From positions 47,337,501-47,401,500 of the forward strand of contig CM077595.1 in NCBI GenBank assembly GCA_039654915.1: DNA of 64,000 nt, read 5' to 3'. Shown one piece after another: positions 46,614 to 56,640 of this stretch. The notes under the pieces were generated by a model. It ran no database searches, had not been told where the DNA came from, and worked only from the letters and a program-made list of their open reading frames with translations. Position 1 is the stretch's first letter. Each line of letters starts with the position of its first letter. This DNA comes from Aquilaria yunnanensis. Taxonomy: Eukaryota; Streptophyta; Magnoliopsida; Malvales; Thymelaeaceae. A program made the position numbers and the translations under genes.

Positions 46614-47496
46614 TGATAGCCAAACGCTATCGCCTCTATCTGGCCGAACTCCCTGCCACAATGATGGCCAGAAGAAGCTGGCGCTACCCGAGAAAAGGTG
46701 CAATCAGGCACCTCGGGAAATAGCCGAAGAGCTCCGAGCCCGGCACGCCAGGATACCACGAGGACACTACTCGCCCCCCCAAGGTTGTGAACAGATCGCC
46801 TTTGGAAAAGCGGCACCAGACATAGCGAGCCGAACATGATATCCCCGAAGGCGGAAATCCCTGAAACTGGGAACCCCCGAACTGAGCGCTTGTTTCCCGA
46901 AGAGGCTCTGTCCAAACTAGAGGACGACCTCACCCAGGGACCTCGGGAGTACGGCAGGAGCATTTATGGAAGCATTTAAGGAAGCCTCTGACACGTCCTT
47001 TTGCAGACGTCATAAAGTCGCCTGAATAGGCGCCCTAACATACGGACGCCATCAGAATCACATCATGGCCCATCTCAGCACGTGGCTCAGGACAATCTGC
47101 TACCAGTTATCTGTCTCCTACGCCCAGAAACTCAGGGAACATCCGACCGAACACGTGTCGTGATCTGAACGGGCTAGGCGCTCCTATAAATACCAGGAAT
47201 TAATACTTGGCAGGAGGCTGGTAGGTTGGCCAAACACTGCTCCCACACTCTGAGAAAACTACCAGGCGAGACTCTTCAGCCCTTTGTGCTATTTCCTCTG
47301 CCTTTTCTCAGCCACCACTGACTTGGGCGTCGGAGGCTCCCCCCCCCCCGGAAAAACACTCCGGGGGCCTCCTAACCCTTTGTTTCGGAGCTTTCAGGCA
47401 CTCTCCTTCGGACTATCCATTCCACCAGGCGTTCTTCCTCCCAGAAGTCTCTCCACCAGTCACCATGACTATAAACGATGAGGCCCCTGGCCATCA
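46614..47496 (+). repeat. 3' LTR of element A (883 bp)
   Basis: TGATAGCC to GGCCATCA, followed by the duplicated target GGTAC. Confidence 0.95.
47151..47192 (+). promoter_or_regulatory. Promoter of A 3' LTR: G-box and TATA box
   Basis: ACACGTGTC at 47151-47159 and TATAAATA at 47185-47192. A transcript starting here would run into the B and solo-LTR sequence on the right. Confidence 0.58.
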
Positions 47497-48118
47497 GGTA
47501 CCCTCTCCTGCAAAAAACCATTTATGCTCTAGTTTTGGCATGCAAAAGGCTGTGGCCTTCCTTCCAAGGACATCCTATCATTGTTCGGAGTAACCTACCT
47601 CTTAGGGACGTTATGCGGAAGGTAGACCACACTAGAAGATTATCAAAGTGGTGCATCGAGCTCGATGAATACTACATCACCTATGAACCGAGAAAGGCAA
47701 TAAATGCCCAAGCATTGGTGGATTTCATCGCCGAAGTACCAAAAACCGAAGATACCCTGGAGGACCTCGCTAATGACGAACCTAAGTGGACACTTTTCAT
47801 TGATGGTGCCCCCGGTTCTGAACATCAAGGAGCCAGAGTAATTCTATGAGGACCCGAAGGCATGGAAGCATCAAAGTCCATCAAGTTCGGTTTCAGCACC
47901 ACTAATAACATCGCCGAATATGAAGCCCTCATAGCAGGCTTATGGTTGGCAAAAAGAGTTGGTGTGAGAAATCTGAAGACCCACAGTGATTCTTAGCTGG
48001 TGGCCCGACAGATAGCGGTTGAATATGGAACAAAAGACCCAAACTTGGCAAAGTACCAGGACCTCGCAAAAAGGCTTATCCAAGAATTTGATAGGGTGTA
48101 GATAAAAAACGTACCTCG
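47497..48118 (+). pseudogene. Element B pol, second piece: RNase H and second RNase H-like domain
   Basis: This continues the reading that stopped at 36755: YPLLQKTIYALVLACKR at 47499 is the RNase H part, and SKWCIELDEYYITYEPRKA near 47644 closes it. The linker leads to WTLFIDGAPGSEHQGARVIL near 47790, the second RNase H-like domain of Tat elements with its first aspartate, and on to NNIAEYEALIAGLWLAKRVG near 47905. Stops lie at 47847 and near 47995 and 48100. It ends at the target CCTCG of the copia solo LTR and resumes at 56433. The domain intact here is the one partly deleted in element A. Confidence 0.88.
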
Positions 48119-48844
48119 TGTTAGTGTTGTGCCCAAAAAGCCAATCATGAGATGATTGTATTTTTGCACATTGAGTCATGATATTTTACTGAGGCATTAA
48201 TCCAGCAATTATGTTTGTTGTTTTGTTTCTGCGTAACGTAATAAACATAATTGTAGCCCTAGAATAATGATATTCTTAAACGTCCCTAGTATAGTATTAT
48301 TGTGGAGTGGGTTGCAATAATACATAATGACTAGCATATGTGGAGACTAATATGAGATATGTAGTCTACATATGGGTACAAGTTGGAGAACTTGTGTACT
48401 GGACCGACCCACCATGAGAACACTTCATGGATCATTATATGAGTGTCATAAGTGATTCTCATAGTGATCATGGTATATGTAGTCCTTCGACCTAAGATCA
48501 TCAAGGTTCCCTACATGTGAGTCACATATTTTGATACTTTCCTTTGTTGCTCGTAACTGAGTGAACTTGAAGGAGGTCATTGGGTATGTCACATATCATG
48601 CAGAGGGATTTGTATGATCAAGATGTGATTTGTCCCTCCTATGTAACAGGAGTGATATCTTCGGACCCCTTGATAGAGTAAGACTTAGAAAAATGCATGG
48701 CCATGCTTGGATGAGTTGATATACGATATCAATGTCATCAGTTTAAGTTGGTCTACTCGGTAATCAAGAAACAAAAGATTGGGCTATACGAGAGTGACAC
48801 ATTCCATGTCTCGTGCTTAGTCTTGATATCTTGGACAAAGGGAC

Positions 48845-49725
48845 TGATGGCGTGGCATTGCCATCATAGAGGTTCTCGCCGTGGCTCCACGACGGGAATA
48901 ACCAAGACCTCCTGAAGTGTATCGCGCGGGGCCGTCCGGTGGCGGATAGTAGTAGTCGAGGAAGCCTTCCGGTGCTGGAAAGAGCCTGAAACGGGAATGT
49001 CCCCAAGTGGTCATCAACTGAAACGGACAGAAAACAGGGGTCAGGAGGTCCCCGGAGTGGTTTTCTGGGGAGGAGCCTCCGACGCCCAAGTCAGTGTCTC
49101 TAAATGGTGACAAAGAGTAAGCACAAAATAGGCTTGCCGGTAGCGTTTATCTGATATGCTCAAAAGCGCAAGAATCTCACCGGAGGCATTTTTCCGGCAA
49201 GTCTGGAGGAGGGACCCCCCCTAAAGGGGGAAGCCTGCCTACTATAAATAGGAGAAAATGAGCCCCTAGGATTGTGATGCATGTATGGACGGATGCAGCC
49301 TGTACCTCTGACCCGAAGAGTGGCCAGCCGCCTGCAGGCTTTCTCAGGCAGTGGCTTATCAAGAAGTGTGTCGTAGCGTGTCAGAGTGCAGACTACAGTG
49401 GCCTGTCAGAGTGCTTTGAGGTCGACGTCTAGTGCGTACGGGCGAACATGTCAGAGACTCCTACGTGGCACCCATCGCTCCTCTGAGGTCCCTTCAGCCG
49501 ACGTTATATTTTAGGGGGAACGAACAAGGACCTTTCCCCGAGGTGATATTGTTTCTTCGGGGTGTTCTTATTCTTTTGAAGTCGGTTCATTTGCCCTCTG
49601 AAAGAGAGGCGATATGGTAATTTCCCGAGGTTGGTACGATGGGGCTTCCGAGGTCACATACCTCATGTGTTTGGCTCCCTCTTTCTCCGAAGTCGGTGGA
49701 CAGGGCAATAGCACTTTGGCTATTA
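48845..49725 (-). repeat. 3' LTR of element D (881 bp)
   Basis: It starts TGATGGCGTGGC and ends GGCTATTA (the partner has GGCTATCA). It matches 54855-55736 throughout. Confidence 0.9.
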
Positions 49726-49940
49726 TATTGTTTGCAAGGAAGGTACTTCGCCATTTTAAGTGCGTAGCTTGTTCGGGCGGATGTCGCACACCTTCCTTTC
49801 GGCGTCTTCGAGATTTCCAATCCTATTTTTTCCGTTTTAAATTAGTGGACTGTCATGCCTTGAAACTAGGCGTGTCAACCTGGGGATGCACCCATATCTT
49901 CAGGATGTCAAAAAACATGCCCTAGTTTTTCGCGATGGCC

Positions 49941-50068
49941 GACACGTGGCAAGCGTTAATTGGGATGGCATGTCGTTTTGCGCGGGAAGGGTAATTACAG
50001 TGACGTTTCATTCCCACGCAGTAGTTATGACGCCTTTTCAGTTGCCCTTACCTGCTCTATATAAGCCT
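49941..50068 (+). promoter_or_regulatory. Promoter of the antisense gene in D
   Basis: GACACGTGGC at 49941-49950, CAGTGACGTTTC near 49998, TTATGACGCC near 50025, and CTCTATATAAGCC at 50056-50068. The same order is seen in A, C and E. The match in layout shows that the upstream region was kept when gag-pol was lost. Confidence 0.62.
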
Positions 50069-50412
50069 CCTCCTGCCGTTCTTTTCCTTTGTTTTTTCTT
50101 TGCTCTCGCCTTTGCTCTCGTTTTCTTTCGCCTTTTCCATCCCTTACAGCGACGGTCTGCACGGTGGAGCGATTTCCGACCATTATTTACGACGACATCC
50201 AGGAATCCTGACTTTGGCAAGGCTTTTCGTGAGTGCCTTTCTCAGGAATCGTTCGACTTTTGTTATCTTCTCAACCTCCCGAAGTCGTATTTTTTCGGTT
50301 TTTGCTGACGTTTTCCCTTCTTCCTGAAGCTCCTTTTTGGACTGTTCTTGGACTCACATTTTCAGCTTCAGTGCCTTTTTGGACTCATACTGATGCTTTT
50401 CCCCATTTTCAG

Positions 50413-52094
50413 AGATGGCTGACGATTCTGCCGCTTACTACAAGAGTCTCTTCCTTGGTCAGGTAGAGAAGGGAGAACAAGCAAAGAAAAGTGGTTCCAA
50501 AAGACGTAAGTCTACTGGGAGTGGACCGTCTTCCACCAAGAAGTCAAAGAAGAGGGCCCTTACTCCACCCTCGGAGGATGTGGTGGAGGTCGATGAAGTT
50601 ATTGCTACTTCCACCAAGGTTGCTATCTCAACCGATGGGATAGCCACTTCCACCGATGCTACTGCGACCTTCGCCATGGTTGATGTCACCCCGATATCCA
50701 CTAGGGTTGCTGCCCCCTCCGAAGTAGCTACGATATCTTCTCGAGCTGATACTGCTGCAGCCGAGGTGCCAGCCGGAGTAGTCACCCTTTTCACTCCGTC
50801 GAGTCCTATCTCATCGGTGGAGCTTTTAGGCTCTCTGCCTGAGAGTCCTACTGTTAAAAGGCTGGAGAGACGTCATAAGGATAAAGGTAAGCATATTCGG
50901 CTTTTGTGGAGGAGGGTATTAAGGTTGCGCCAGGTTTGCATCGAATTCTTTTTTGACACCTCCCCCCCCCATGAATTGTGTATCCAGGGAGCCCTTCCTG
51001 ACTTGCGCCCCTCCATTTTTGCAGAGGACTGCCCGGCCTCAGAATGGATGGTTGACCATGCCCGAAGAAGGGCTCTTACGGACTCCCTTCTCCCGAAAGA
51101 CAAGGTTCCGAGGGAGCCGTTTTGGTCTTTCACGAAGGACATGAACTTGTTCTCCAGGGATTGCCAAGAAATGGCTCCCCAGATGGCGAGGGGTGTTCAT
51201 ACCGAGGCTTCTTCCAAGGCCGTTGCCGAGGAGTGTGCTTCTGGGGATATCCTCGCTGCTAGAGTTTCTGAGCACGCCGCTCAGGTGATCTTTTTTGCCC
51301 AAGAGTTTTGCCTTTCCTTGCGCTGCTTTCGCTGAGGATTTTCTCTTTCTTCTTTGCAGCTTTTGGGGTACAGTGAGCACCTATGAGTTTGGGTGGCAGA
51401 GCAGTCTTTTGCCCGAGCTGGGGCTGACAGCGAGCTGGAGAGGGCCAGACTCTTCTGTATTAACTCAGACATAGCTAATGTCGAGTTGAGGCGCATAGCC
51501 AGGGAGAAGGTGTCTCAGCTCCGGGATGAGTTCCTGATAGGCTAATCGGACCTCTTGAAGGAATTTTCCCACAAAATGCGGGACCTTGGCGAGGAGGTTG
51601 TGCGCTTGACTTCGGTCAATGAGGTTATTCAGAAGGAGAAAGAAGAAGAAGCTACCCTTCTGAAGAAAACTCTTGCCGAAAAAGCGGTTCTTCAAGCCAG
51701 GGTCTATTTTCTGAGGAGGAGTGCGATGAAGAGAAGGAACGCAAAAGGACTGGTGAAGAGGATTCCCGGTCTTAAGGAGGAGGTCCTGGGTCTCAAGAAA
51801 GAGGTTGCTGGTCTTGAGAATGAGGCGGACTTGCTCGACGTGGACAAGGACAAAGCCGTCCAAATGTCGAAGGTGTCCTTTCAGGACGGCTTCTGTCTAG
51901 CTCGTCATCAATTTCTGCAATGATAACCGGACCTCGAGACCTCCTTTCTTGCAGCCCTGGACATTCCCGAGGGTCCTCGGTGGACTTGGTCGAAAGCTGA
52001 TCACCTCAACCTGCCACCTGTTCCTCTACTTGCGCCGAAGGCGACGGCTAGAGACACGGGAGCCGGGACTTCTCGCGTCACTGGGGATCCTTAG
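50413..52094 (+). pseudogene. Antisense gene (aORF) of D: exons 2-4, exon 1 missing
   Basis: Exon 2 begins after an acceptor AG at 50411-50412 (MADDSAAYYKSLFLGQ at 50415) and runs to 50933; exon 3 is 51025-51284; exon 4 is 51360-52094. Introns of 91 and 75 bases have GT-AG ends at the same places as in A and C, and exon 3 is again 260 nt. Exon 1, the conserved Transposase_28-like part, is absent: the leader region is followed almost at once by exon 2. Exon 2 is 521 nt and has lost frame (a 2-base remainder) near 50886. Exon 4 keeps one frame with stops near 51387, 51543 and 51921-51926, and carries the coiled coil (LKEEVLGLKKEVAGLENEAD) and the FQDGFCLARHQFLQ tail. The function is unknown; it is no longer translatable as a whole. 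Confidence 0.8.
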
Positions 52095-52559
52095 ACATCC
52101 TAGGCTTTTTCATTTTCGTGCTTCTCTTGTACTCCTCTTGTACAAAAAGACCTTCTTTAATGGATTCTTGTTCATTTCCTCGCTCTGTCTTACTTGAGCA
52201 ATTTTTGTTTTCCAGTTGCCCTGGCTACTTTCTGCTAGGGGATTTCGGAAAGCCCATCCTTGCTCTTTCCGCTGGCCGATCTGGCTTTTTCAGCCACTCT
52301 GATTTGACAAAGACTTTTCAAGCGAACTCTAGTCTGTCCTCGTTGATTGCCTTTGATGGGCTTCGTGCTTTTTTTTTTTAAGAAGGGAAATATATCATAT
52401 CCTTCGGGCACGTGTGCTTCAGCTTTGTTCGGCGGGTAACCTGTTTCAGGAGAGAAGAGAAATTTTTCTAAGTATAGCTTGTTCATTTAAAAATTCTAAG
52501 TATAGAATAAAATTCTAAGTATAGAATTCTTCTAGGATATTTCTCAATTTTTCTCCCAT

Positions 52560-53345
52560 TGATGCTGCCAAGCTGATAATCCTCTCTTTCGGACCTCGCG
52601 CTGAATCAAGCGAGGTCCTTTTTTCATAGTGGCCAGAGTTCTCCCCCGAGGTAGTTCTCGGGGTCCTGTGTTGGCCTTTCGGACAACGAGATCTCTTTTC
52701 TGGCGTTCGGCGCAATTTTGCGCCCACGGCCATCTTTTACAGAGAAAACACTTCTCCTGAGCTCGTTCATGCTTCGGGGAGTGGCTCAAATTTGGTTTCC
52801 CAATACGAGGCTTATTTACCTTTACCGAGCATCCCTCCCGAGCTTGTTCTTCCATAGATGTTTGGCTATCCGGTTGATTTCAGTCGTCAAACCGAGAAGC
52901 GAGGTCCTATTTCCTAGTGGCCAAAGTTCTCCCCTGAGGTAGTTCTCGGGGTTCTATCTTGGCCTTTCGGAGAACGAGGTCTCTTTTTTGGCGTTCGGCG
53001 CAATTTTGCCCTCACGGCCATCTTTTATGGAGAAAACACTTCTCCTGAGCTCGTTCATGCTTTGGGGAGTGGCTCGAATTTGGTTCCCCAATACGAGGCT
53101 ATTTTTTCCTTTACCGAGCATCCCCTCCCGAGCTTGTTGTTCCTTTCATCGAATACTTGTGCTTCACTTGGTAACTGCATTGCTCCAATTGGGCACTGGT
53201 CTTTGCAGGCGAGTAAGGAAGGTTTTCTCTCCCTGTGATTTTTCGTGAAGTTTGTCTGATTATTCCTACAAGGAATTTTCTCGGCCATTCTGGACCTTCT
53301 CCCCTTTGCTTCCCCTAATTTTTTCATAGTCCCTCGTGTACAATT
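52560..53345 (-). pseudogene. Integrase C-terminal remnant of D
   Basis: The minus strand has KKLGEAKGRRSRMAE near 53325, corresponding to KRLGEAKGKWPEE of A, then MQLPSEAQVFDERNNKLG near 53165 (A: VQPSVRVQVFDEGGNDLG), and the tail GDLVVRKA-like stretch with GPRELPRG near 52640 (A: LRKADFAPRRPSHG). Frames break repeatedly. It is all that remains of pol. Part of it lies in a duplicated block (see the repeat at 52609-53144). Confidence 0.7.
52609..53144. repeat. Tandem duplication (~288 bp period) in D
   Basis: 52609-52853 and 52897-53144 are near-copies, both starting AAGCGAGGTCCT and ending GAGCTTGTTSTTCC. Long runs such as GGAGAAAACACTTCTCCTGA are shared. It lies at the pol end and 3' untranslated region, a place prone to tandem amplification in Tat elements. 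Confidence 0.85.
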
Positions 53346-54479
53346 CTATTCGGGGGCTCCACTTGCTTGTTACTTCAGAACTAAGTTGGTGGACCGAAAT
53401 GTCATTCCACTCCGGGGCTAGTGGCGAACTTTTTGGCCTCCTTCGTCTAAGGACTGAAGCTATTATGCTACCGGCAATAATATGCCATCTTCGTACGTCA
53501 TGTTCCTTCAAGCAGGCTTTTGTATACCTTTTGCTTAGTTAATCAGTAGGGGTTCTGTCTTATCTCGTGAAACGGAGTAGTTTACTGCTTTCTCCTAGCG
53601 TTGTACTTCAGGCGTTGTTAGGGTGTTTTATTCCGAAGGCAGTCTTTCAGGTGCTAGTGCATTTTTGGCCATTCTTGTCCTTTTTGGGACGCATTTTTGC
53701 TCGCACCTCTTTTTTGCGCGCTATTCTGCACCTCTTTCTGCTGATGCCTTCCTATAGCGGGCCTGAGCTTCCCTACCGATATCCTTCCTCTTCAGTCGAG
53801 GAAGACTGTCTGGAACATTTTCTGTACTTTCCGGCTTCCTAGGAGATGCCACTTTGCGGGGCATTTTTTGCATTCTTCACCACTTCGTGAGGGTTTTTCG
53901 GGACTCATGGGAGATGCCTTTTTGTGGGGTTCTTCCTTCCCTTGTCCTATGTTTTCAATCCTAGCCAATGCCGAGCTTCAGTGGTCCAACACTTCATTAG
54001 CCGAATATGCTAAGTCAGGTGACTTCCTTATCCTCGGGCATCCGAGGTACCATTCCCGTGCCGCATTGTTTTTTGCGCCTGGGATTTCTTTGGCTGGGGG
54101 TTCCTTCTGATTCCATCTATATTCGGTCCTCGTTGGATTGCACTTTTTCTGTTTCTGGAATTTCGGCAATAGTCTGCTAGTGCCTGGGGTTATATTGCCC
54201 CTCTGGGCTCGTGCGCGATGTAATATCTTTGAAGTTTGGTGCACTTGCCCGATTACCTTATTCCCCTTGACGTCGCGCCAGGGCGGCTCGTTTTTAGACG
54301 ATAGTAATGTGTCCATTGGAGTAGGATCATAGCCTTTTGCCTGTTTAATATCAAGGCGTAGGCGTCTTTTCAGGGGAGTGGATTCGGCGTTGCTGCCGGG
54401 GGAGCAACAACCTTTCTTTGGCCCGAACTCTTTCGACGGGAAGGTCTGGATAGCACCGACCCTACTTTTTTCGTCCATC
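53346..54479. other. Unassigned internal sequence of D
   Basis: No gag-pol domain is readable. The longest open stretch, on the minus strand at 53978-54481 (167 codons), is basic and rich in S, P and K without a domain I recognise. The composition is like the rest of D. It may be decayed gag-pol or sequence gained by the derivative. Confidence 0.4.
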
Positions 54480-54832
54480 ATGTTCCGTAGGGAAGCACAC
54501 CCTTTGGATACTCATCCCACTGCTCTTTTTTTCTACCCCTGAACTCTTGGGTCACCACTACTTCTTTCGTCGAAAGGATTGAGAGAGGGGACTGCGGCTC
54601 GAATTTGCACATGACCATCTTCGGCCTACCCGCTGCACTTACTTCGACCACGGCAATGCGTGGAAAACTATGTAGGAAAACCACGGCGATATCTAGAGGA
54701 GGAATCATCTTCAGGATGGGAAGTCCCCGCGCTTAATTGTTCAGCCGCCGGGCGGATTTCCGGCGCGGACAAGGGCCTTAGGGAGCCTTTGTCCTTAGAA
54801 CGCCGAGTTTTTCAACCACAGCTGCCTGGAAA
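54480..54832 (-). pseudogene. Gag N-terminal remnant of D
   Basis: Just inside the primer site the minus strand carries RSKDKGSLRPLSAPEIRPAAEQ, clearly related to the start of A gag (RSKDKRLPKCPSVPEIQPAAEQ by position). The similarity fades by about 54660, well before the capsid domain. It shows that D derives from a full element by internal deletion. Confidence 0.72.
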
Positions 54833-54854
54833 AGTTCCCACAGACGGCGCCAAA
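54833..54854 (-). other. Primer binding site of D
   Basis: The plus strand reads CCCACAGACGGCGCCAAA, the complement of TTTGGCGCCGTCTGTGGG as in A, immediately inside the 5' LTR of D. Confidence 0.82.
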
Positions 54855-55736
54855 TGATGGCGTGGCGTTGCCATCATAGAGGCTCCCGCCGTGGCTCCAC
54901 GACGGGAATAACCAAGGCCTCCTGAAGTGTATCACGCGGGGCCGTCCGGTGGTGGATAGTAGTAGCCGAGAAAGCCCTCCGGTGCTGGAAAGAGCCTGAA
55001 ACGGGAATGTCCCCAAGTAGTCATCACCTGAAACGCGCAGAAAACAGGGGTCAGGAGGTCCCCGGAGTGGTTTTCCGGGGAGGAGCCTTCGACGTCCAAG
55101 TCAGTGTCTCTAAATGGTGACAAAGAGTAAGCACAAATTAGGCTTGCCGGGAGTGTTTATCTGATATGCTCAGAAGCGCAAGAATCTCGCCAGAGGCATT
55201 TTTCCGACAAGTCTGGAGGAGGGACCCCCCCCTCAAGGGGGAAGCCCGCCTACTATAAATAGGAGAAAATGAGCCCCTAGAATTGTGACGCGTGTATGGA
55301 CGGATGCCGCCCGTACCTCTGACCCTAAGAGTGGCCAGCAGCCTGCAGGCTTTCTCGAGCAGTGGCTTATCGAGAAGTATGTCGCAGCATGTCAGAGTGC
55401 AGACTGCAGTGGCCTGTCAGAGTGCTTTGAGGTCGACGTCTAGTGCGTACGGGCGAATATGTCAGAGACTCCTTCGTGGCACCCATCGCTCCTCCGAGGT
55501 CCCTTCAGCCGACGTTATATTTTAGGGGGAACAAACAAGGACCTTTCCCCGAGGTGATATTGTTTCTTCAGGCTATTCTTATTCTTTCGAAGTCGGTTCA
55601 TTCGTCCTCTGATAGAGAGGCGATATGGTAATTTCCCGAGGTTGGTACGATGGGGCTTCCGAGGTCGCATACCTCATGTGTTTGGTTCCCTCTTTCTCCG
55701 AAGTCGGTGGACAGGGCGATAGCACTTTGGCTATCA
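54855..55736 (-). repeat. 5' LTR of element D (882 bp)
   Basis: TGATGGCGTGGCG to GGCTATCA. On the minus strand it opens TGATAGCCAAAGTGC, like the LTRs of A and C. A TATTTATAG core is near 55254, and a changed G-box (GACGCGTGT) near 55287. Confidence 0.9.
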
Positions 55737-56070
55737 GGTACAATGGCATATATCGGTGATGATCATCAAGGGTTAGTCGAATCATCGACAATCTTGTCAC
55801 TTGGGTAGCAATGATGTTTTGCTAGACACCGCTCATTGCTTATGATCATAAATGTGATTTATGATCATTGCCAACGTGGTAATAGCCTATTGGGTCGCAC
55901 ACATAGAGCTATTTGGATCATTATAGTGCATGGGCTAATAATTTGGGTTTTGGTTTTGCAATAATTTCGTATTAATAATGGCCCAAGAGTTGAGCCATTA
56001 TTAAGCCCAAAATTAAAGCCTAATTGGATTAGGGCTTTGAAACCTATTAGGCCTGGAAGTTGAGTCTCAC

Positions 56071-56078
56071 TATAAATA
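56071..56078 (+). promoter_or_regulatory. TATA box of the copia solo LTR
   Basis: TATAAATA, in the same position as in the LTR at 3723-5136. D lies upstream of it within the LTR. Confidence 0.55.
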
Positions 56079-56432
56079 CAACTTCTAGTGAGAAATTCGG
56101 AGGTCTCCTTGCCCTAGCCTTCCAAAAAGGACAGCTGCACTCTTCTCTTGCAATTCCTTGGAGGACGCAAGCTAGCACTGCGAGCGCAAGAGAAACGCAT
56201 CTGCCGGGACGTGGTGGAAGCGTGGTGATCCCGAGAGGCTTGTGTGGATACCATAGAGACCCTGAACACGTCAACTGTTCAAGTTTTGTGATTCGACTCT
56301 ACAATTGAGTGATAGATCTCAACCGAAAATTAGGTATGAAAATTTTCGAACACCTAGTTTACCCTGTTTTACTTGGATCCTGGAGGGTTTCAGTTAAATT
56401 TCGCTGCGCTGTTTGGCTCCCGAAATCCAACA

Positions 56433-56640
56433 CCTCGATGGGATAATACAGAGGTAGATACTTTGGCCAAATCAAAGGAGTTCACCGAAGTACTCTATCA
56501 GCCAAGCGTAACATTAATGTGCATAGCAAGCTCGAGTACAGGGTGGAAAGACTCTATCAGGAAATATCTCACAACCTCGGAACTTCCCAAAGATCCTCTT
56601 GAAGCTGCGAAAGTGCAAAAGCGCTCAGGTAGATACTTCT
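56433..56640 (+). pseudogene. Element B pol, third piece: RNase H to integrase linker
   Basis: After the CCTCG duplicate the frame resumes: NTEVDTLAKSKEFTEVLYQPS near 56445 (A: NTEADCLAKLKTYTEVLDHPS), GWKDSIRKYL near 56540 and KVQKRSGRYFLI near 56608. It is open for about 68 codons and stops at CTTCT, the left copy of the target of solo LTR F. It is the stretch between the second RNase H-like domain and integrase, inactive with the rest of B. Confidence 0.85.

Larger units (their letters stand above)
36756..47496 (+). mobile_element. Gypsy element A (Tat/Retand type), complete with both LTRs
   Basis: A 10.7 kb element flanked by GGTAC on both sides (36751-36755 and 47497-47501), a perfect 5 bp target duplication in the RNase H region of B. 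The order is 5' LTR, primer site, gag, protease, RT, RNase H, integrase, a tandem repeat, an antisense gene on the minus strand, polypurine tract, 3' LTR. The two LTRs (881 and 883 bp) differ at about 15 positions by eye, roughly 98% identity, so it is among the younger insertions here. It lacks a working pol: deletions in RT and in the second RNase H, several stops and frame shifts. Confidence 0.95.
48845..55736 (-). mobile_element. Element D: Tat-type derivative with gag-pol mostly deleted, minus strand
   Basis: A 6.9 kb element with two LTRs (48845-49725 and 54855-55736), inserted in the copia solo LTR; the flanks GGGAC (48840-48844) and GGTAC (55737-55741) are a duplication with one change, and the empty copy at 3723-5136 has GGGAC. 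On the minus strand one finds the primer site, a short gag start remnant and only the C-terminal end of integrase; capsid, protease, RT and RNase H are gone. On the plus strand the antisense gene is kept, without its first exon. The LTRs differ at about 5% of positions by eye, so D is older than A. It must have depended on enzymes from other elements. Confidence 0.88.
48119..56432 (+). repeat. Copia solo LTR in B, split by element D
   Basis: The LTR TGTTAGTGTTGTGCCC to CCAACA belongs to the same family as 3723-5136. It is flanked by CCTCG on both sides (48114-48118 and 56433-56437), and B pol reads across the junction with KNVPR restored. No copia internal region is next to it, so it is a solo LTR left by recombination between two LTRs. 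Its two halves (48119-48844 and 55737-56432) are parted by D. The LTR is about 1417 bp without D. Confidence 0.92.

Noticed and set aside
48119..48844. 5' LTR of a full copia element
   Set aside because: No copia primer site or coding sequence follows. The LTR continues after D and is closed by CCTCG, so it is a solo LTR.
50056..50068. LTR TATA box of D
   Set aside because: It lies outside the LTR, on the strand opposite to the element, and is repeated before the antisense genes of A, C and E.
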